Numbered from the stretch's first letter, positions 24,284-32,697 are shown. The stretch is 64,000 bases of DNA from Hymenobacter aerophilus DSM 13606 (GCF_000382225.1 NZ_KB907809.1:1-64000); one strand, 5' to 3'. Translations and numbers: made by a program. Notes: a model not told the origin generated them from the letters alone.

Positions 24284-24348
24284 CCGCTGGCGGCGCGCCG
24301 GCTACCCGGCCGGCCGCCAAACCCTGTTTTCCGTATCCCGACCTCATC

Positions 24349-26142
24349 GTGCAGCAACTCGAACAAAGCCTCAAAACCGCCCTCAGCGCGGCCATCCACC
24401 ACGTATTCGGGGCCGATGTGCCCGCCGCGCAGCTGCCGCTGCAGGCCACCCGCAAGGATTTCGCGGGCCAGTTTACGCTCGTTACTTTCCCGCTCACCAA
24501 AACCCTGGGCAAGGGCCCCGAGCAAATCGGGCAGGCGCTGGGCGAGTACCTGCTGGCCCACGAGCCGCGGGTTTCGGGCTTCAACGTGGTCAAGGGCTTC
24601 CTCAACCTGGAAATTGCCGATGCCGAGTGGGTGCAGGTGTTTGAGCAGCTGCGCCAGCGGCCGGCCGGCGCGCCCGTAGCTACCGGCGGCCCGCAGCGCG
24701 TGGTGGTCGAGTACTCGTCGCCCAACACCAATAAACCGCTGCACCTGGGCCATTTGCGCAACAACTTCCTGGGCTACTCGGTGGCCGAAATCCTGAAAGC
24801 CACCGGCGCCGAAGTCACCAAGGCCAATCTGGTAAACGACCGGGGCATCCACATCTGCAAGTCGATGCTGGCCTACCAGCACTACGGCCAGGGCGAAACC
24901 CCGCAGAGCGCCGGCATCAAGGGCGACCACCTGGCGGGCAAGTATTACGTGCTGTTCGAGAAGCACTACCGCGAGCAGGTGCGCCAGCTCGAAAACGAGG
25001 GCGTGGCCCCCGAAGTAGCCAAAAAGAAGGCCCCGCTCATGCTCGAAGCCCAGGATATGCTCCGGGCCTGGGAAGCCCAGGACGAGGCCGTGGTCAGCCT
25101 CTGGAAGCAGATGAACGGCTGGGTGTACGAGGGCTTCGACGCCACCTACCAGAACATCGGCGTCGATTTCGACAAGTTCTACTACGAGTCGCAGACCTAC
25201 CTGCTGGGCAAGGAGCGGGTGGAAGAAGGCCTGCAAAAAGGCGTGTTCTTCAAGAAGGACGACGGCTCGGTGTGGGTCGACCTCAAGGAGGAAGGACTCG
25301 ACGAGAAGCTGCTGCTGCGCGCCGACGGCACCAGCGTCTACATCACCCAGGATTTGGGCACGGCCGAGCTGAAGTTCGAGCATTTCGGCTACGATTTGAG
25401 CGTGTACGTGATTGCCGACGAGCAGAACTACCACATGCAGGTGCTGCGGGCCGTGCTCCAGAAGCTGGGCAAGCCCTACGCCGACGCCATCCATCACCTG
25501 AGCTACGGCATGGTGGATTTGCCCTCGGGCAAGATGAAGAGCCGCGAAGGCACCGTGGTGGATGCCGACGAGCTGGTACGCGAAGTGGTGGACGCCGCCC
25601 GCGCCGCCACCCTCGAAAAGGGCAAAACCGAGGGCCTGAGCGACGACGAGCTCGAACGTCTTTACCACATGCTGGGCCTGGGCGCGCTCAAGTATTACCT
25701 GCTGAAGGTGGACCCCAAAAAGCGCATGCTCTTCAACCCCGAGGAGTCGGTGAAGCTCGAAGGCGACACCGGCCCGTTCATCCAGTACAGCCACGCCCGC
25801 ATCTCCAGCATCCTGCGCAAAGCCGCCGAGCGCGGCGTAGGCCCCGATGCTTCGCTGGAAGGAATTAAGGAGCTGCAGGCCACCGAGCGGGACCTGATTC
25901 AGGAGCTGGCCCGCTACGAAACCGTGGTTGCCGAAGCCGCCCGCGTGCAGTCGCCGGCGCTGGTGGCCCAGTTCGCCTACGACGTGGCCCGCGCCTACAA
26001 CCGCTTCTTCGCCGAAGTGCCCATCGTGGCCGAAGCCGACGAAACCAAGCGGGCCTTCCGCGTAGCCCTCTCGGCCCAGACCGGCCGCGCCCTCAAAACC
26101 AGCATGGCCCTGCTCGGCATCGAAGTCCCCGAGCGGATGTAA
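24349..26142 (+). CDS. argS: Arginyl-tRNA synthetase
   Basis: A 597-residue class I synthetase. The start is the GTG at 24349 (MQQLEQSLKTALSAAIH), typical for ArgS; the frame is open further upstream, but into low-complexity repeat sequence. Visible are the N-terminal Add-1 domain, the HIGH-like motif in SSPNTNKPLHLGHLRNNFLG, the KMSK region as SGKMKSREGTVV and the DALR anticodon-binding domain (FIQYSHARISSILRKA to the C-terminal ALLGIEVPERM). It charges tRNA-Arg. Its upstream region with a 21-bp tandem array is unusual for a housekeeping gene. Confidence 0.97.
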   Translation: MQQLEQSLKTALSAAIHHVFGADVPAAQLPLQATRKDFAGQFTLVTFPLTKTLGKGPEQIGQALGEYLLAHEPRVSGFNVVKGFLNLEIADAEWVQVFEQLRQRPAGAPVATGGPQRVVVEYSSPNTNKPLHLGHLRNNFLGYSVAEILKATGAEVTKANLVNDRGIHICKSMLAYQHYGQGETPQSAGIKGDHLAGKYYVLFEKHYREQVRQLENEGVAPEVAKKKAPLMLEAQDMLRAWEAQDEAVVSLWKQMNGWVYEGFDATYQNIGVDFDKFYYESQTYLLGKERVEEGLQKGVFFKKDDGSVWVDLKEEGLDEKLLLRADGTSVYITQDLGTAELKFEHFGYDLSVYVIADEQNYHMQVLRAVLQKLGKPYADAIHHLSYGMVDLPSGKMKSREGTVVDADELVREVVDAARAATLEKGKTEGLSDDELERLYHMLGLGALKYYLLKVDPKKRMLFNPEESVKLEGDTGPFIQYSHARISSILRKAAERGVGPDASLEGIKELQATERDLIQELARYETVVAEAARVQSPALVAQFAYDVARAYNRFFAEVPIVAEADETKRAFRVALSAQTGRALKTSMALLGIEVPERM

Positions 26143-26144
26143 AA

Positions 26145-26305
26145 CGAGCCCCAGCGGGGCGGCATATCGGTAGCTATGAAGAAGTTGTAAACACCGAAGC
26201 CCCAGCGGGGCGACACCAGCCGTCGAACGATGAGTGTCGCCCCGCTGGGGCTTAGGGATTTCCTTACGGCTGTTTTGCTACCGATATGTCGCCCCGCTGG
26301 GGCTC
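26145..26305. repeat. Nested double palindrome
   Basis: Outer arms of 29 bp (26145-26173 and 26277-26305; GAGCCCCAGCGGGGCG and CGCCCCGCTGGGGCTC as tips) pair with one mismatch. Inside them a second pair of perfect 20-bp arms (26197-26216 and 26234-26253) uses the same AGCCCCAGCGGGGCGAC core. Four copies of one core are thus arranged as a palindrome within a palindrome. Confidence 0.93.
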
Positions 26306-26381
26306 AAAACTAAGCCTGTGCGTTGGTCGTGAAACCCCCAACTTTCTGACCTCTACAATTTTCAACTTAAAATTTGCCCTA

Positions 26382-26963
26382 ATGAAAAGCGTTGCCGTGT
26401 ACTGTGGTTCGGCCACCGGAACCAACCCCGCCTACCAGCGCCAGGCCGAAGAAATGGGCCGCCTGCTGGCCGAGCGCAACCTGACGCTGGTGTACGGCGG
26501 CGGCCGCGTGGGCCTGATGGGTGTGGTGGCCGACAGCGTGCTGGCCCACGGCGGCCAGGTGGTGGGCGTGATTCCCGACTTCATGATGGGCAAGGAAATC
26601 GAGCACCGGGGCCTGACGGAGCTGCACATTGTGAGTAGCATGCACGAGCGGAAGCTGCTGATGGCCGAGCGCGCCGAGGCCTTCGTGGCCATGCCCGGCG
26701 GCTACGGTACGCTCGAAGAGCTGTTCGAGGTGCTCACCTGGGGCCAGCTGGGCCTGCACCACAAGCCGATCGGCGTGCTCAACGTGGAGGGTTTCTACGA
26801 CCACCTGCTGCGCGCCCTCGACCACATGGCCGACGAAGACCTGCTGCGGCGCGAAAACCGCCAGCAGCTCCTGAGCCAGCCCACCCCCGCCGCCCTCCTC
26901 GACGCGCTGGCCGCCTACGTGCCCATCAAGGTAACCAAATGGCTGCGGCCGGGCGAGGAGTAA
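26382..26963 (+). CDS. LOG-family protein (TIGR00730, cytokinin riboside 5'-monophosphate phosphoribohydrolase-like)
   Basis: A 193-residue Rossmann-fold protein starting MKSVAVYCGSATGTNPAY. It has the family motif PGGYGTLEELFE near residue 106 and the upstream arginine-containing MHERKLLMAERAEAF. Members remove ribose 5-phosphate from cytokinin nucleotides or AMP-like substrates; the bacterial role is often unclear. The start at 26382 is preferred over ATG 26286, which lies in the repeat arm. It is transcribed as a single gene between two palindromes. Confidence 0.92.
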   Translation: MKSVAVYCGSATGTNPAYQRQAEEMGRLLAERNLTLVYGGGRVGLMGVVADSVLAHGGQVVGVIPDFMMGKEIEHRGLTELHIVSSMHERKLLMAERAEAFVAMPGGYGTLEELFEVLTWGQLGLHHKPIGVLNVEGFYDHLLRALDHMADEDLLRRENRQQLLSQPTPAALLDALAAYVPIKVTKWLRPGEE

Positions 26964-26983
26964 GGTAACAAGCATTAGGTAAT

Positions 26984-27085
26984 CCTGTCATCCTGACGAA
27001 GGAAGGACCTTATCACCTAAGAACGAGTCGTCATTACGATTATCGTTCTTAGGTGATAAGGTCCTTCCTTCGTCAGGATAACAGG
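26984..27085. repeat. Family A palindrome, copy 6 (GACGAAGGAAGG variant)
   Basis: CCTGTCATCCTGACGAAGGA and its near complement TCCTTCGTCAGGATAACAGG frame inner arms ATCACCTAAGAACGA / TCGTTCTTAGGTGAT. The same variant occurs at 45413-45506. It lies between the convergent LOG and KAS III genes and may act as a terminator for both. Confidence 0.92.
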
Positions 27086-27103
27086 CGGTTGCGCTCGTTC
27101 TTC

Positions 27104-28213
27104 CTAAGCCCCTAACTCCGGCACGCGGTACACCACGGCGTTGCAGTTCATGCCGGCCCCGACGGAGGCGAAAACCAGCACTTCGCCGGGCTTAATGGCG
27201 TAGCCTTCGAGCTTGTTCTTGCTGATCAGGTCGAGCAGAGTGGGCAGGGTGGCCACCGAGGAATTGCCGAGCCAGGAGATGGTCATGGGCATGATGCCGG
27301 CGGGGGCGGGCGCGTCGCCGGCCAGGGCATAGAGGCGCTTGAGGATGGCCTCGTCCATCTTGCCGTTGGCCTGGTGAATAAGCAGGCGGCTCATATCGGA
27401 CAGGCCCAGGCCGGCCTTTTCGAGGCAATCCTTGATGGCCTGGGGCACGGTTCTGAGGGCGTACTCGTAGAGCTTGCGGCCTTCCATCTGCAGAAACAGT
27501 TCGGTGCCGGTGTACTCGTGGTTGCGCGAAGTAGCCATGCGCAGCAGCAGGGCGGCCTGCACGGTGTCGGAGCGCGAGCTGTGGGCCAGGATGCCCTCCG
27601 GCTCCGCCGCGTCGTCGGCCGTTTCGCGGGCCTCCAGCAGCACCGCGCCGGCGCCGTCGGAGTAGATCATGCTGTCGCGGTCGTGCGGGTCGCAGACGCG
27701 CGAGAGGGTTTCGGCCCCGATGACGAGCACGCGCTTGGCATCGCCCGAGCGCAGGTAATAATCGGCCTGAATGACGCCCTGCAGCCAGCCGGGGCAACCA
27801 AACGGCAGGTCGTAGGCCACGCAGTGCGGGTTTATAATGCCGAGCTTGTGCTTGACGCGCGCGGCCAGACTGGGCACGAAATCGGAGCGGCGGTTATCGG
27901 CCGTGATGTCGCCGAAATTGTGGGCGACCAGAATGTAGTCGAGCTGCTCGGGGTCGGTGCCGGGGCAGGAGGCGAACAGGTCCTGAGCCGCCAGCAGGGC
28001 CAGGTCGGATGCCACCTGATCGTCTTCGGCGTAGCGCCGCTCGTGGATGTCGGTAATCTGGGCAAAGCGCTCCACGATTTCGGCGCCTGGCTTGTCGAGC
28101 CGCTGGCCGCTGCCATCGAAAAAAGAGCTGTCGAGAAAAGCGTCGTTCCTGACGATGCGGGCCGGGATGCAGGACCCGGTTCCGGTAATGACTGAGTGCA
28201 ACGCCTTGCGCAT
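27104..28213 (-). CDS. 3-oxoacyl-ACP synthase III family protein (FabH-like)
   Basis: A 369-residue thiolase-fold enzyme. The catalytic triad is visible: C140 in DLPFGCPGWLQG, H280 in LLIHQANGKMD and N317 in WLGNSSVATLP. Length exceeds typical FabH (about 320) with extra loops near residues 30-60 and 200-215, as in KAS III-like enzymes that take unusual starters or belong to secondary pathways. It would condense an acyl-CoA with a malonyl-ACP or similar unit. No other fatty-acid gene is adjacent, so the product is unknown. Confidence 0.9.
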   Translation of the reverse strand: MRKALHSVITGTGSCIPARIVRNDAFLDSSFFDGSGQRLDKPGAEIVERFAQITDIHERRYAEDDQVASDLALLAAQDLFASCPGTDPEQLDYILVAHNFGDITADNRRSDFVPSLAARVKHKLGIINPHCVAYDLPFGCPGWLQGVIQADYYLRSGDAKRVLVIGAETLSRVCDPHDRDSMIYSDGAGAVLLEARETADDAAEPEGILAHSSRSDTVQAALLLRMATSRNHEYTGTELFLQMEGRKLYEYALRTVPQAIKDCLEKAGLGLSDMSRLLIHQANGKMDEAILKRLYALAGDAPAPAGIMPMTISWLGNSSVATLPTLLDLISKNKLEGYAIKPGEVLVFASVGAGMNCNAVVYRVPELGA

Positions 28214-28390
28214 GAGCAGGTTGGGGTGATGAAACTGGTGTGCTATTCAACGAAAGTAAGCGCTTTTTAACTAGGGCAGAGCTCCGATGTTCAAAATTCC
28301 GGCCTTGGTCGGGGCTGGCGCCGGCTACCGCCCCGCCCGAACATTCGGCGTGTCGGGTGGGTTGTCTGCCCCAAACAACGCGCTTGTCGT

Positions 28391-29005
28391 ATGAGAACTG
28401 TACTGCTGCCGGGCCTGCTGCTCGTTGCCACCCTGGGCACGGGCGGCTGCACTTCGGCCCCCGGCACCTCGCCCGTATCCGCCACCCCTCCTGTTACCCC
28501 CACTGCCATGTCTGAGCCAACCGCTGCTGCCACTTCCGTCTACGATTTCACCCTCAACGACATCAACGGCCAGCCCGTGCCGCTGAGCCGCTACCGGGGC
28601 AAAAAGCTGCTACTTGTGAACACGGCTTCCGAGTGCGGCTACACGCCGCAGTACAAGGAGCTGGAAGAGCTGAGCCGCCAGCACGGCGAGCAGGTGACCG
28701 TGCTGGGCTTCCCGGCCAACAATTTCGGCGGCCAGGAGCCCGGCTCCGACGCCCAGATTGCGAGCTTTTGCGAGAAGAACTTCGGCGTCACGTTTCCGCT
28801 GTTCAGCAAGATTTCGGTGGCCGGCCCCGATGCCGCTCCGCTCTACCAGTACCTCGGCAGCAAAACCCAGAACGGCGTAACCGACGAAAAGCCGAACTGG
28901 AATTTCTGCAAGTATCTGATTGATGAAACCGGGCACGTAGTCGCGTTCTACCCCTCCAAAGTGAAGCCGCTGGACGAGGAGCTGCTGACGGCCATCAGCA
29001 GGTAG
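28391..29005 (+). CDS. Glutathione-peroxidase family lipoprotein
   Basis: A 204-residue protein with a lipoprotein signal (MRTVLLPGLLLVATLGTGGC, cysteine 20), a low-complexity linker rich in T, P and S to about residue 48, and a GPx domain. The peroxidatic cysteine is C82 in NTASECGYTPQY; FPANNFGGQEPG and KPNWNFCKYLID supply the family tetrad residues; a second cysteine lies in SFCEKNFGV. Cys-type bacterial GPx proteins mostly reduce peroxides with thioredoxin. The lipid anchor places it at the periplasmic side of a membrane. Confidence 0.94.
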   Translation: MRTVLLPGLLLVATLGTGGCTSAPGTSPVSATPPVTPTAMSEPTAAATSVYDFTLNDINGQPVPLSRYRGKKLLLVNTASECGYTPQYKELEELSRQHGEQVTVLGFPANNFGGQEPGSDAQIASFCEKNFGVTFPLFSKISVAGPDAAPLYQYLGSKTQNGVTDEKPNWNFCKYLIDETGHVVAFYPSKVKPLDEELLTAISR

Positions 29006-29017
29006 TCCGACCATACC

Positions 29018-29152
29018 AGGACTTACGCAAAAGGGGCCGTAGGCTTGTAGCGCGAAGCTTCCGCTTCGCGTGCCGTTGAATATAACAAACTAACAGTCAG
29101 AATCTTTACGCGAAGCAGAAGCTTCTCGCTACAGTCGTTCTGTGTAAGTCCT
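29018..29152. repeat. Intergenic palindrome with AGGACTTAC tips
   Basis: AGGACTTACGC at the left tip and GTGTAAGTCCT at the right enclose GCGCGAAGCTTCCGCTTCGCG and a partial complement ACGCGAAGCAGAAGCTTC. Immediately after, 29167-29195 is a separate perfect hairpin (GTAGGGGCGGGG / CCCCGCCCCTAC). Confidence 0.8.
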
Positions 29153-29280
29153 ATATATTATCCGTGGTAGGGGCGGGGGCAAGCCCCGCCCCTACGGCTG
29201 CCTGCCTGGCTTTGTTCGGCGCTGCTCGTAATAACGGTTCCGGTACCTTCGCGGCAGTTCTACCAACTTCCTCGCGCCCG

Positions 29281-29940
29281 ATGCAGACCGTTATTTTCGA
29301 CATGGATGGCGTGCTCGTCGACACCGAGCCCGTGCACCGCTACGCCTATTTCCGGCATTTCGAGGAACTGGGCCTGCCCGTAACGGATGCCGAGTACGCC
29401 ACCTTCACCGGCCGCTCGACCAAGAACGTGTACCAGCATCTGAAGGACCGCCACGGCCTGCTGCAACCGGTGGAGGAGCTGGTGCTGGCCAAGCGGGCGC
29501 ACTTCAACCGCGCCTTCGACGAGAAGCCCGACTTCGACCTGCTGCCCGGCGTGCGCACGCTCATCGAAGACCTGCACCGGCACGGCCTGGAAATGCTGCT
29601 GGCCTCCTCAGCCTCGCACTCCACCATCGATAGGGTAATGCGGCGGTTTGCGCTGGCGCCCTATTTCAGCCACCTCATCAGCGGCGAGGATTTCCCGCGC
29701 TCCAAGCCCGACCCGGCCATTTTCGCGTACGCCGCGGCCCTGGCCCGCTCGCCCGCCACCGAGTGCGTGGTTATCGAGGATTCGACCAACGGCGTGGCGG
29801 CGGCCAAGGCGGCGGGCCTGTACTGCATCGGCTACAACAGCATCCACTCGCCCAGCCAGGATTTGCAGCGGGCCGATTTAGTGGTGGCCGATTTCGGGGA
29901 ACTGAGCGCGGCGCGGATTGCGGCGCTGACAGGGAATTAG
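29281..29940 (+). CDS. HAD-superfamily phosphatase, beta-phosphoglucomutase-like
   Basis: A 219-residue HAD enzyme of subfamily IA. The nucleophile motif is FDMDGVLVDTEP (D8/D10 region), motif II is LLASSASHSTI, the lysine is in FPRSKPDPAIF and motif III is VIEDSTNGVAAAKAAG. The cap domain between residues 15 and 85 is helical. This matches beta-phosphoglucomutase or small sugar/nucleotide phosphatases; the substrate cannot be told. The start is the ATG at 29281, since upstream codons lie in a repeat hairpin. Confidence 0.92.
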   Translation: MQTVIFDMDGVLVDTEPVHRYAYFRHFEELGLPVTDAEYATFTGRSTKNVYQHLKDRHGLLQPVEELVLAKRAHFNRAFDEKPDFDLLPGVRTLIEDLHRHGLEMLLASSASHSTIDRVMRRFALAPYFSHLISGEDFPRSKPDPAIFAYAAALARSPATECVVIEDSTNGVAAAKAAGLYCIGYNSIHSPSQDLQRADLVVADFGELSAARIAALTGN

Positions 29941-29975
29941 AACGTAATTTTGTGGGAGTGAGGGGCATGAAAAGT

Positions 29976-30066
29976 CTGTCATCCTGAGCGGAGCGAAGGA
30001 CCTATACGGAGGCTAACATCAAACTATAGCTTCTGTATAGGTCCTTCGCTCCGCTCAGGATGACAG
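29976..30066. repeat. Family A palindrome, copy 7
   Basis: CTGTCATCCTGAGCGGAGCG and CGCTCCGCTCAGGATGACAG arms with inner CCTATACGGAGGCTA / TAGCTTCTGTATAGG. It lies between the HAD and menA genes. Confidence 0.93.
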
Positions 30067-30124
30067 GAGGACTTACCACCTCATTACCTCCTTTCCAGTT
30101 CACCTCATCACCCCAAATCACCCC

Positions 30125-31054
30125 ATGACCTTTCCTGCTAAAGCCTGGGTTTCGGCGTTTCGGCCGCGTACGTTGCCGCTGGCGCTGGCCAGCATTATGG
30201 CTGGTGCCTTCCTGGCGGCCAGCCACGGGCAGTTCCGGCCCGCCGTGGTGGCGCTGGCGGCCCTCACCACCGTGCTGCTCCAGATACTCAGCAACCTGGC
30301 CAACGACTACGGCGACTCGCAAAACGGGGCCGACAGCGTGCACCGTGAGGGGCCGCTGCGGGCCGTGCAAAGCGGCGTGATTACGCCGGCCCAGATGCGG
30401 CGGGCCATGGGGTTGTTCGGGGCGCTGTCGTTGGGCAGCGGGGTGCTGCTGCTGTGGGTGGCGCTGGGCGTGGCCGGGGCCTGGGTGTTTGGGGCGTTTC
30501 TGGTGCTGGGGCTGTCGGCCATCTGGGCGGCCGTCAACTACACGGCCGGCAGCAAGCCCTACGGCTACGCCGGGCTGGGCGACTTGTCGGTGTTTGTGTT
30601 TTTTGGGCTGGTGGGTGTGTGCGGCACCTACTTTCTGCAGGCCTACAGTCAGGTGCGCAACGTGGCGCAGGCCCTGCCCTGGCCGGTGCTGCTGCCGGCG
30701 GCGGCGCTGGGCTGCTTCGCTACGGCCGTGCTCAACGTGAACAACATCCGCGACATCCGCTCCGACGCGCTGGCCGGCAAAATCACGATTCCGGTGCGAC
30801 TGGGGCCGGTGCGCGCCCGCCGCTACCACTGGCTGTTGCTGGCGCTGGGCTTCGCGGCGGCCGTGCTCTACGTGGCCTTCACCTACCACTCGCCCTGGCA
30901 GTGGCTATTTCTGCTGAGCGCCCCGCTGCTGCTGCGCAACGCCCGCGCCGTATGGCAGCGCCAGGATTCCCGGCAGCTCGACCCGCTGCTCAAGCAAATG
31001 GCTCTCACCACGCTCGTTTTCACGCTGCTGTTCGGGCTGGGGCAGGTGTTGTAG
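30125..31054 (+). CDS. menA: 1,4-dihydroxy-2-naphthoate polyprenyltransferase
   Basis: A 309-residue UbiA-superfamily membrane enzyme with about eight helices. The first aspartate-rich motif is LANDYGDSQNGAD near residue 60, the second is NNIRDIRSDALAGK near residue 210. The start FPAKAWVSAFRPRTLPLALA is characteristic of MenA. It prenylates DHNA to give demethylmenaquinone, the respiratory quinone precursor, in the inner membrane. Other men genes are not in the window. Confidence 0.95.
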   Translation: MTFPAKAWVSAFRPRTLPLALASIMAGAFLAASHGQFRPAVVALAALTTVLLQILSNLANDYGDSQNGADSVHREGPLRAVQSGVITPAQMRRAMGLFGALSLGSGVLLLWVALGVAGAWVFGAFLVLGLSAIWAAVNYTAGSKPYGYAGLGDLSVFVFFGLVGVCGTYFLQAYSQVRNVAQALPWPVLLPAAALGCFATAVLNVNNIRDIRSDALAGKITIPVRLGPVRARRYHWLLLALGFAAAVLYVAFTYHSPWQWLFLLSAPLLLRNARAVWQRQDSRQLDPLLKQMALTTLVFTLLFGLGQVL

Positions 31055-31106
31055 GGGAGGGGGGAAGCCGTTTTCAGCGAATCTACCCAACTAAATCTTA
31101 TCAACT

Positions 31107-31655
31107 ATGCTCTCCGACAAAGAAACTACCCGCCTCAGCAAGCTCCTGAGCCTGGTGCTGCGCCACAACCCCGCCCATCTGGGCCTGACGCTGGACGAGC
31201 AGGGCTGGGTAGCCGTGGATACGCTGCTGGCCCAGGCCCAAAAACAGCAGGTGCCGCTGACCCGTGAGGTACTGCTGCATCTGGTCGAAATCAGCCCCAA
31301 ACAGCGCTTCCGGCTTTCCGACGACCAGCAGCGCATCCGGGCCAGCCAGGGGCATTCGGTGGCGGTAGAGCTGGGCTACGCGCCCGTAACGCCCCCGCCG
31401 GTGCTTTACCACGGCACTGCTACCCGGAATCTGGCGGCCATTAGGGAGCAGGGCCTGCTAAAAATGAGCCGGCAGCAGGTGCACTTAAGCACCGATGAGC
31501 CGACCGCCCGGCAGGTGGGCAGCCGCCACGGTCCGCCCACCGTGCTGCGGGTGGATGCCGCCCGGATGCACGCCGCCGGCCATCCGTTCTATCAGGCCGA
31601 TAATGGCGTCTGGCTGACCGATGTGGTGCCGCCGCAGTACCTTGACGTTGCATAA
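31107..31655 (+). CDS. kptA: RNA 2'-phosphotransferase (Tpt1/KptA family)
   Basis: A 182-residue member of the Tpt1/KptA family: [18 protein letters not shown] at the N terminus (RNA-binding winged helix), GHSV near residue 91 and the NAD-binding part [28 protein letters not shown], then [14 protein letters not shown]. In yeast this enzyme removes the splice-junction 2'-phosphate from tRNA using NAD; bacterial roles are unknown. The last codons and the stop appear to lie in DNA that belongs to the integrase fragment downstream, so the native C terminus may have been altered by a few residues. Confidence 0.93.
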   Translation: MLSDKETTRLSKLLSLVLRHNPAHLGLTLDEQGWVAVDTLLAQAQKQQVPLTREVLLHLVEISPKQRFRLSDDQQRIRASQGHSVAVELGYAPVTPPPVLYHGTATRNLAAIREQGLLKMSRQQVHLSTDEPTARQVGSRHGPPTVLRVDAARMHAAGHPFYQADNGVWLTDVVPPQYLDVA

Positions 31656-31815
31656 GCTAGACCACTCCTACGCTGCCCATCTGCTGGAAGCCGGTACCGA
31701 TATTCGCATCATTCAGGACTTGCTGGGCCACAGCAGCAGCAAAACCACCGAAATTTACACGCATGTTGCCCAACGCACCCGCCCGGCTTCCCCGCTCGAT
31801 ACGTTGGGCCTTTGA
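31642..31815 (+). pseudogene. Tyrosine recombinase (integron/Xer-like) C-terminal fragment
   Basis: About 58 codons match the extreme C terminus of a tyrosine recombinase: [16 protein letters not shown], then [20 protein letters not shown] and the natural end SPLDTLGL. The box H-x-L-R has lost its catalytic arginine (HKLD in place of HKLR); the following histidine and the nucleophile tyrosine (IYTHV) remain. The N-terminal four fifths are missing, and the fragment starts within the last codons of kptA, so it cannot be active. The C-terminal SPLDxL ending is common in integron-type and related Bacteroidetes integrases. Confidence 0.88.
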
Positions 31816-31819
31816 ACCT

Positions 31820-31895
31820 GAGTTTCGGCAAGCATGCCAATGTGGGTATGCTTGCCGAAGGTTACTTGCGTACAAAGCGCGGGTTGCCGAAACTC
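31820..31895. other. Structured boundary of the AT-rich cassette
   Basis: A perfect 10-bp hairpin CGGCAAGCAT / ATGCTTGCCG (31826-31857) lies inside a wider inverted repeat GAGTTTCGGCAA (31820-31831) and TTGCCGAAACTC (31884-31895). Another CTTCGGCAA follows at 31910. This starts 5 bases after the integrase stop and precedes the AT-rich gene, where an attI- or attC-like site would be expected. Confidence 0.55.
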
Positions 31896-31975
31896 ACAGA
31901 GGTGCCGAGCTTCGGCAATCCTAATGTTAATGGCAAGTGTAACCAACGACCGTTCAAATACAAGGAAATTTAAAA

Positions 31976-32482
31976 ATGGAGGAAACTAAACAACATAAAT
32001 CATCCTTTGAAATTTTTAGAGACCCAAATGCTTCCGAAAGAGAAAAGTATAAATTTTATGCTCAAAACGACCATTACGCTTTAGAACTGAGAGAGAAAGT
32101 AAGAAAAGTTGTTGTAGAGAAAGGATTAAGTTCTGTAATGAATGACACAAAATGGTTAAAACTACAAAGCTCAATAGTGAAATTGCCTTTCGCACCACCT
32201 TATATTGAAAAATTAATACTTGAGAATAAAAATTTTGAAGAAGTGCAAATAAGTGATGCTCCACAATGGTTAGGAGATTGGAGCCCATTTTATGAGGAAG
32301 GGATGTATTTGTTTTTTGCTATTGAATATATAAAGGTTAGACCTCTTTATGCTGAATATAATGGACGTTTAGTTGCTCCTAAAATATATGATGAAACCAA
32401 AGAGTTTGAACAAATTTTGCAAGAATTGCACATCCCTTATGAGGAAGAATGCGGAACTTTTACAATATACGGATACAAATAA
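31976..32482 (+). CDS. DUF6678-like protein in an AT-rich cassette
   Basis: A 168-residue acidic protein, MEETKQHKSSFEIFRDPNAS at the start, with MNDTKWLKLQSSIVKLPFAP in the middle and WSPFYEEGMYLFFAIEYIKV further on, which resembles the DUF6678 family; I am fairly but not fully sure of that name. No signal peptide or membrane helix. Codon use is strongly AT-rich (many AAA, TTA, GAA), unlike every neighbouring gene, so it was acquired recently. It lies between an integrase remnant and an attC-like element, as cassette genes do. Function unknown. Confidence 0.82.
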   Translation: MEETKQHKSSFEIFRDPNASEREKYKFYAQNDHYALELREKVRKVVVEKGLSSVMNDTKWLKLQSSIVKLPFAPPYIEKLILENKNFEEVQISDAPQWLGDWSPFYEEGMYLFFAIEYIKVRPLYAEYNGRLVAPKIYDETKEFEQILQELHIPYEEECGTFTIYGYK

Positions 32483-32489
32483 CACCTGC

Positions 32490-32622
32490 TACTAACAATG
32501 ATTTGCCAAAAGAAGGATTCAAGTTCTTCGGTCGAGCATTTTCACAAGGCACAACGATAGTAATTCTATTAAGCTTTTGTGCTAAAATCACCGCCTTCGC
32601 CAAGCGCCAAAGAGTTAACACA
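32490..32622. other. Possible attC-like recombination site after the cassette gene
   Basis: The segment begins CTGCTACTAACAATG and ends CGCCAAAGAGTTAACAC, so CTAACA and AGTTAAC form inverted ends about 115 bp apart. Next to them TTTGCCAAAAGAAGG and the complement of CCGCCTTCGCCAAGCG are roughly complementary. Size, position after the ORF and end motifs resemble integron attC sites, but the pairing is poor. Confidence 0.4.
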
Positions 32623-32632
32623 AAAATGGTAT

Positions 32633-32675
32633 AAAGCGGCCGCTGCTTCTCATGAAGCAGCGGCCGCTTTTGTTT
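32633..32675 (+). terminator. Strong intrinsic terminator
   Basis: Perfect 17-bp stem AAAGCGGCCGCTGCTTC / GAAGCAGCGGCCGCTTT with a 4-base loop, followed by TGTTTCT after TTT. It returns to the GC-rich base composition and closes the cassette side; DUF808 ends convergently 23 bases later. Confidence 0.85.
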
Positions 32676-32697
32676 CTGCCCGAAGTATTCTGGGGCC

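Noticed and set aside
23920..25794. A 624-codon minus-strand open frame with a 7-residue repeat (DDRGEAA-like)
   Set aside because: It lies antisense over argS, whose motifs are unambiguous; the repeat part is the translation of the 21-bp tandem array and the rest is GC-rich shadow coding.
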